In this document: positions 47,538-50,975 of the stretch, piece by piece
Layout of the letters: each line of letters opens with the position of its first letter
How positions within the stretch are numbered: the first letter of the stretch is position 1
NCBI RefSeq assembly: GCF_002093625.1
Contig: NZ_MRWD01000041.1
Span: 1-50,975, forward strand
DNA length: 50,975 bases
Direction of reading: 5' to 3'
Source of the DNA: Rouxiella silvae
Lineage (GTDB): Bacteria; Pseudomonadota; Gammaproteobacteria; Enterobacterales; Enterobacteriaceae
Notes under the pieces: model-generated
Told to the model about the DNA's origin: nothing
The model's input: the letters and a program-made list of their open reading frames with translations, nothing else
Database searches by the model: none
Position numbers and translations under genes: made by a program

Positions 47538-47811
47538 GGAAAATTATCCATTTTTGTTCATAGGCTTGGGCAAAAAACTCTTTCACGTCGTCGTCAACGC
47601 CGCCCGCTTCTGGGAAACGCTGATTCAGCCCGTCAATGATTTCTGAAAGCGGGCGTTTACCGTCGACGTTTTCCAAAATCATGGCGGCGCTTTCATTGAG
47701 TTTTGCCATACCTTCGGGGTAAAGGATCACGTGGCAATCTTGCGTCGGCTCCCACTGCAAGCGGAAACCGCGACGAAACATGGGCACCTGATTGACGTTA
47801 ATTTCGATCAC
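47524..47811 (-). CDS. pqqD: PQQ biosynthesis peptide chaperone PqqD
   Basis: The 95-residue RiPP recognition element that binds PqqA and delivers it to PqqE. The start [20 protein letters not shown] and the block [20 protein letters not shown] are standard for PqqD. It begins with GTG at 47811, preceded by AAAGGAAAG within the end of pqqC, and overlaps the pqqC stop (GTGA). This tight coupling to both pqqC and pqqE is typical of the operon. Confidence 0.96.
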   Translation of the reverse strand: MIEINVNQVPMFRRGFRLQWEPTQDCHVILYPEGMAKLNESAAMILENVDGKRPLSEIIDGLNQRFPEAGGVDDDVKEFFAQAYEQKWIIFREPA

Positions 47812-48575
47812 AGAAGCTTTCCTTTATGCCACACCGGCTGCTGCGTTACGCTGTGGTAAGGCGCGCGGTTGAGCTCATAGGCCATGGTCATTGAGTCGAG
47901 CATGGTCCACAGAATATCGAGCTTGAACTGCAGGATTTCGAGCATGCGCTGCTGCTTTTCTACCGTATTACAGTACTCCAGCGCCAGTGCCAAACCGTGC
48001 TCGACGTCGCGATTTGCCTGACTCAGACGGCTGCGGAAGTAGTGATAACCTTCCTGTTGGATCCACGGGTAGTGATTCGGCCAACTGTCGAGCCGCGACT
48101 GGTGAATTTGCGGCGCGAACAGCTCGGTCAGAGAGCTGCAGGCGGCTTCCTGCCACACCGCACGGCGGGCGAAGCTGACGTAGGCGTCAACGGCGAAACG
48201 TACGCCAGGCAGCACTCTTTCTTCTGAAAGCAGTTCTTCACGATCAAGACCCACAGCGTCACCGAGCTGCAACCAGGCTTCTATTCCACCTTCACTGTCG
48301 CCATGACCGTCGTGGTCGAGAATGCGCTGCACCCATTTACGGCGTGTTTGGGCATCAGGACAGTTAGCCATGATTGCCGCGTCTTTCATGGGAATACTGG
48401 TCTGATAATAAAAGCGGTTCGCTACCCATCCCTGAATCTGTTCGCGCGTGGCCTGGCCGTTGTGCATCGCGATATGATAAGGATGGTGAATATGATAATA
48501 AGCACCTTTCGCGCGCAGTGCCTGTTCAAACTCTTGCGGCGACATTAGCGCCGCCGTGGAATTAAAAGCGTTCAT
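47808..48575 (-). CDS. pqqC: Pyrroloquinoline-quinone synthase PqqC
   Basis: Cofactorless oxidase of 255 residues that does the last step, ring closure and eight-electron oxidation to PQQ. Recognised by [40 protein letters not shown] and [11 protein letters not shown], with the many histidines that line the active site. It lies 10 bases after pqqB and overlaps pqqD. All-helical TenA-like fold expected. Confidence 0.97.
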   Translation of the reverse strand: MNAFNSTAALMSPQEFEQALRAKGAYYHIHHPYHIAMHNGQATREQIQGWVANRFYYQTSIPMKDAAIMANCPDAQTRRKWVQRILDHDGHGDSEGGIEAWLQLGDAVGLDREELLSEERVLPGVRFAVDAYVSFARRAVWQEAACSSLTELFAPQIHQSRLDSWPNHYPWIQQEGYHYFRSRLSQANRDVEHGLALALEYCNTVEKQQRMLEILQFKLDILWTMLDSMTMAYELNRAPYHSVTQQPVWHKGKLL

Positions 48576-48585
48576 CTTCGGTTAC

Positions 48586-49497
48586 CTAAAGTGCAATACG
48601 CATGCCATCCCAACTGACCTCAATGCCTTGCGCGGTAAGCGCCACACGTTCAGCGGAGGACTCGTCGAGGATCGGGTTAGTGTTATTGATATGAATAAGG
48701 ATTTTACGCTCGGCGGGCAGAGCGGAGAGCAGCTCTATTAGGCCCTGCTTCTCGGCCAGCGCCAGGTGGCCCATATCTTTGCCGGTATTGCGACCGACGC
48801 CAGTATTGGCCAGCTCGTTATCGCGCCACAGCGTGCCGTCGATCAGCAGGCAGTCGGCTTTTTTAAGCCAGCCCATCAGCGCCTCATCAGGTTCGCCCAG
48901 ACCTGGCGCATACATCAGCGTCTTACCGGTGCGGGTATCTTCAATAAACAGGGCAATATTGTGTCCCGGCAGTGGTTTGCCGCGATATTCGGAATACGGC
49001 GGCGCATTGCTCAGCAGCGGGATAGCGGTAAATTTCAGTGCCGGACAAACCGCGGTTGAAAACGCCTCGTCGGGGTCAATAGCGTGATGCACCAGGCCGC
49101 CGTTCCAATGAGAAAGCATGGTGAAAATCGGAAAACCGGTGGTCAAATCCTGATGGACCTCTGGCGTGCACCACACCTGATGCGGACAGCCTTCTCGCAA
49201 ATTGAGCAGGCCTGCGCTGTGATCAATCTGGCTATCCGTAAGAATGATTGAACCAATCGCCGTACCACGCAGCACACCGTGTTTAATCAACTCAGGCGTG
49301 GCGGCAATTTGATGGCAAACGTCGGGGGAGGCGTTACACAGCACCCAATCAATACCGTCGTCACTGATAGCAATCGACGATTGCGTACGTGCCGAGGTTT
49401 TCATGGTGCCATTGCGCACGCCCTGACAGTTGTGGCAGTTGCAGTTCCACTGAGGGAAGCCACCGCCGGCAGCGGAACCAAGAACGTTAATCAGCAT
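48586..49497 (-). CDS. pqqB: PQQ biosynthesis protein PqqB
   Basis: Metallo-beta-lactamase-fold protein of 303 residues, shown in other bacteria to be a hydroxylase acting on the Glu-Tyr precursor. Start [20 protein letters not shown] with the zinc-binding cysteines of NCNCHNCQG, then [16 protein letters not shown] as the altered metal motif, all typical. It follows pqqA and its terminator, so its level depends on read-through from the pqqA promoter or on a separate start. Confidence 0.97.
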   Translation of the reverse strand: MLINVLGSAAGGGFPQWNCNCHNCQGVRNGTMKTSARTQSSIAISDDGIDWVLCNASPDVCHQIAATPELIKHGVLRGTAIGSIILTDSQIDHSAGLLNLREGCPHQVWCTPEVHQDLTTGFPIFTMLSHWNGGLVHHAIDPDEAFSTAVCPALKFTAIPLLSNAPPYSEYRGKPLPGHNIALFIEDTRTGKTLMYAPGLGEPDEALMGWLKKADCLLIDGTLWRDNELANTGVGRNTGKDMGHLALAEKQGLIELLSALPAERKILIHINNTNPILDESSAERVALTAQGIEVSWDGMRIAL

Positions 49498-49513
49498 GTG
49501 TAGACCAGGAGTA

Positions 49514-49546
49514 GAAAGAAAAAAATGCCCACAGCGAACTGCGGGC
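49514..49546 (-). terminator. UUCG-capped intrinsic terminator between pqqA and pqqB
   Basis: On the minus strand GCCCGCAG and CTGTGGGC (covering 49527-49546) pair as an 8-bp stem (one G-T pair) around TTCG, an extra-stable tetraloop, followed by ATTTTTTTC. It lies 8 bases after pqqA. Partial termination here would give much more pqqA message than pqqBCDEF. Confidence 0.85.
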
Positions 49547-49554
49547 AGGGGGGA

Positions 49555-49632
49555 CTAGCGGTTAGAGATATACAGAGTAACTTCTAAGCCCAGACGCAGA
49601 TCAACAAATTTAGGTTTGGTCCATGTAGTCAT
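49555..49632 (-). CDS. pqqA: PQQ precursor peptide PqqA
   Basis: A 25-residue ribosomal peptide that is the backbone donor for PQQ. It ends LRLGLEVTLYISNR, with the Glu and Tyr at the fixed E-x3-Y spacing that PqqE cross-links; W4 and P7 also match the family pattern (W-x-K-P). GAGGAG lies 7 bases before the ATG at 49632. It has its own terminator directly after and a candidate promoter 50-80 bases before. Confidence 0.96.
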   Translation of the reverse strand: MTTWTKPKFVDLRLGLEVTLYISNR

Positions 49633-49682
49633 GGTCGACTCCTCGTGGTGTTGCAGGTTAAAAAAACATCATGCCAACAATC

Positions 49683-49737
49683 ATTGCGGCAGATGAAGTG
49701 CTCGTTGTCAAATATTCAAAATTTGGCGCGGCAGATG
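49683..49737 (-). promoter_or_regulatory. pqqA promoter region with two direct repeats
   Basis: On the minus strand a perfect -35 TTGACA (49711-49706) is followed after 17 bases by a weak -10 CGCAAT (49688-49683). The 10-mer CATCTGCCGC occurs twice (49737-49728 and 49695-49686), exactly 42 bases apart, one copy upstream of the -35 and one touching the -10. Spacing of four helical turns suits a looping or paired regulator. Confidence 0.5.
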
Positions 49738-49818
49738 TTCCTCCTAAGCTAAAGTGATATCAACCACACAAAGAATAGGGGTATGGCTCGAACAGCGCGT
49801 CGTAAGCCCTTGTTAAGG

Positions 49819-50889
49819 TTATTCACCCCAAGTTTGCTTTAATACTTTTAACCAGTTGCGATAGGCAAGTTTCTCGATCAGCGCGTCGCTGTAACCGGCC
49901 TGTTTCATCGTTTGTAACAGTAATGGCAGACCCGTAACATCGCCTAACGCGTCGGGGACACTGATGCCGTCAAAATCAGAACCCAGCCCGACGTGGTCTT
50001 CGCCCAATTTTTCCAGCAAATAGTCAATGTGCTGCACTATCCGTTCCAGCGGCGTGTCGGCGTCTCGTTTACCGTCTGCGCGCAGGAAAGCGTTGCCAAA
50101 ATTCACGCCAACGAAGCCGTCGCTTTCGGCAATCGCCGCCAACTGTTTATCGGTCAAATTACGCGGTTGGGCGCACAGTGCGTGAGCATTGGAGTGAGTA
50201 GCGACCAGCGGTGCATCGCTAAAGCGCGCCGTCTGCCAGAAGGCCTTCTCATTCATGTGCGAGAGATCGATGAGGATTTTCTTGCGATTGCAGGCGCGCA
50301 GCAGGCCAAGGCCGGCCAGCGTGAGGCCGTCACCGCTGTCGGGGGAGCCGGGAAAATCGCCGGTCACGCCTACGCCAAACTGATTCGGTAAATTCCACAG
50401 CGGCCCCAGACTGCGCAGGCCCGTCTGGTAGAGCGCATCCAGATTACTCAGCGAAACGTCAACGGCTTCTGCGCCCTCTATGTGCAGCACCATCGCCAAC
50501 ACGCCCTGCTCGATGCAATTTTCAATCTCTCGCGCCGTACAGCAAATTTTTGCACGTCCGAAAGATTGACTCTCGATACGCTTCAACAGGCTGATTTGCT
50601 GATGCGTTATCGCCAGCGGATCGTGCGGCTGTGTGGCAGCATTCGGTTTCAGCTTGGGCATGTAAGACGCGGGAGGAATAAACACCGCAAAAAGGCCACC
50701 GGCAAAACCGCCTGTCCGCATACGCGGCAGGTCCAGATGACCGTCCGGCGTTCCATCAGGTTTTTCTTCCCGCTTGCCGTCTAGAAAAAGCGCGACTGGG
50801 TCTGGCGCATCGTTCAACCAAAGGCGCAGCAAAAGGTCATTATGACCGTCAAAAACAGGCTGAAGCGGGAATTGCGGATTATGGGTCAT
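49819..50889 (-). CDS. M19-family (membrane) dipeptidase
   Basis: Zinc-dependent dipeptidase of 356 residues, renal dipeptidase family. The metal ligands are visible in order: FDGHNDLL (HxD), the Glu in LHIEGAEAV, the His in IDLSHMNEKAF and the His in VATHSNAHAL, then the Asp in GLGSDFDGI. No signal peptide is seen, so cytoplasmic. It precedes pqqA on the same strand with 186 bases between. A role in cutting PqqA-derived peptides or recycling dipeptides after PqqF cleavage is possible but is inference from position only. Confidence 0.93.
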   Translation of the reverse strand: MTHNPQFPLQPVFDGHNDLLLRLWLNDAPDPVALFLDGKREEKPDGTPDGHLDLPRMRTGGFAGGLFAVFIPPASYMPKLKPNAATQPHDPLAITHQQISLLKRIESQSFGRAKICCTAREIENCIEQGVLAMVLHIEGAEAVDVSLSNLDALYQTGLRSLGPLWNLPNQFGVGVTGDFPGSPDSGDGLTLAGLGLLRACNRKKILIDLSHMNEKAFWQTARFSDAPLVATHSNAHALCAQPRNLTDKQLAAIAESDGFVGVNFGNAFLRADGKRDADTPLERIVQHIDYLLEKLGEDHVGLGSDFDGISVPDALGDVTGLPLLLQTMKQAGYSDALIEKLAYRNWLKVLKQTWGE

Positions 50890-50975
50890 CAGGATATTCA
50901 GTATGTGAAAAGGAGAGTGTGTATCTATTAAAAAATATTAAATAAATTATAGCGCATTGGACATTAAGTACGCCC

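Overview
The window is a chromosomal stretch of an Enterobacterales bacterium. The left end carries the block known from E. coli as yhjK(hmsP)-dctA-yhjJ-kdgK-yhjG-yhjE-yhjD in the same relative order, with close protein similarity recalled from the E. coli proteins. The remainder (periplasmic sugar-acid dehydrogenase, pqq operon, mqo, GudP-like transporter) suggests an environmental or plant-associated Yersiniaceae-type genus such as Rahnella, Rouxiella or Ewingella. That genus guess is inference; no rRNA is present. No tRNA, rRNA, insertion sequence, CRISPR array or prophage was seen.

Layout. 0.2-13 kb is the conserved core block: a degenerate HmsP-like membrane protein, the dicarboxylate carrier DctA, the M16-like YhjJ, KDG kinase, the AsmA-family YhjG, CDP-diacylglycerol pyrophosphatase, the MFS carrier YhjE and the membrane protein YhjD. 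12.1-13.9 kb is a divergent LysR/SDR pair. 13.9-14.7 kb is an AT-rich scar holding the 5' remnant of an ABC transporter gene. 14.7-17.8 kb has an acetyltransferase and a four-gene run of cytochrome b561, TPR protein, ECF sigma factor and anti-sigma factor. 18.3-24.4 kb is a respiratory block: a three-subunit FAD/cytochrome c sugar (gluconate-type) dehydrogenase followed by malate:quinone oxidoreductase; their upstream regions share an 11-base motif.

25.5-34.0 kb is the most distinctive region: ten genes in one direction (AttM/BlcC-type lactonase, NIPSNAP protein, two 3-hydroxyisobutyrate-dehydrogenase-family enzymes, aldehyde dehydrogenase, a PcaC-like protein, MFS carrier, cupin, tandem carboxymuconolactone-decarboxylase-domain protein and a GntR/FCD regulator). 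It reads as an inducible catabolic cluster for a lactone or hydroxy acid. The first promoter carries a near-consensus CRP site, and an 11-base motif (TGATTGTATGA) sits at both transcription-unit starts and, imperfectly, at the start codon of the regulator. An NCS1 permease follows convergently.

35.4-39.7 kb has a TetR repressor divergent from a DHA2 drug-efflux pump with a clear palindromic operator, then an ABC exporter. 39.7-43.8 kb has a GNAT-like protein, a decayed COG4190-type HTH antitoxin gene, a GudP-type hexarate carrier and WrbA. 44.0-49.6 kb is a complete pqqABCDEF operon on the minus strand, including the 25-residue pqqA with its own UUCG-capped terminator, preceded by an M19 dipeptidase.

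Functionally the right two thirds fit periplasmic or membrane oxidation feeding the quinone pool (sugar dehydrogenase, Mqo, PQQ cofactor supply) together with uptake and breakdown of sugar acids, C4 dicarboxylates and related hydroxy acids (DctA, KdgK, GudP-like, lactone cluster). No PQQ-dependent dehydrogenase lies in the window, so the PQQ presumably serves enzymes encoded elsewhere.
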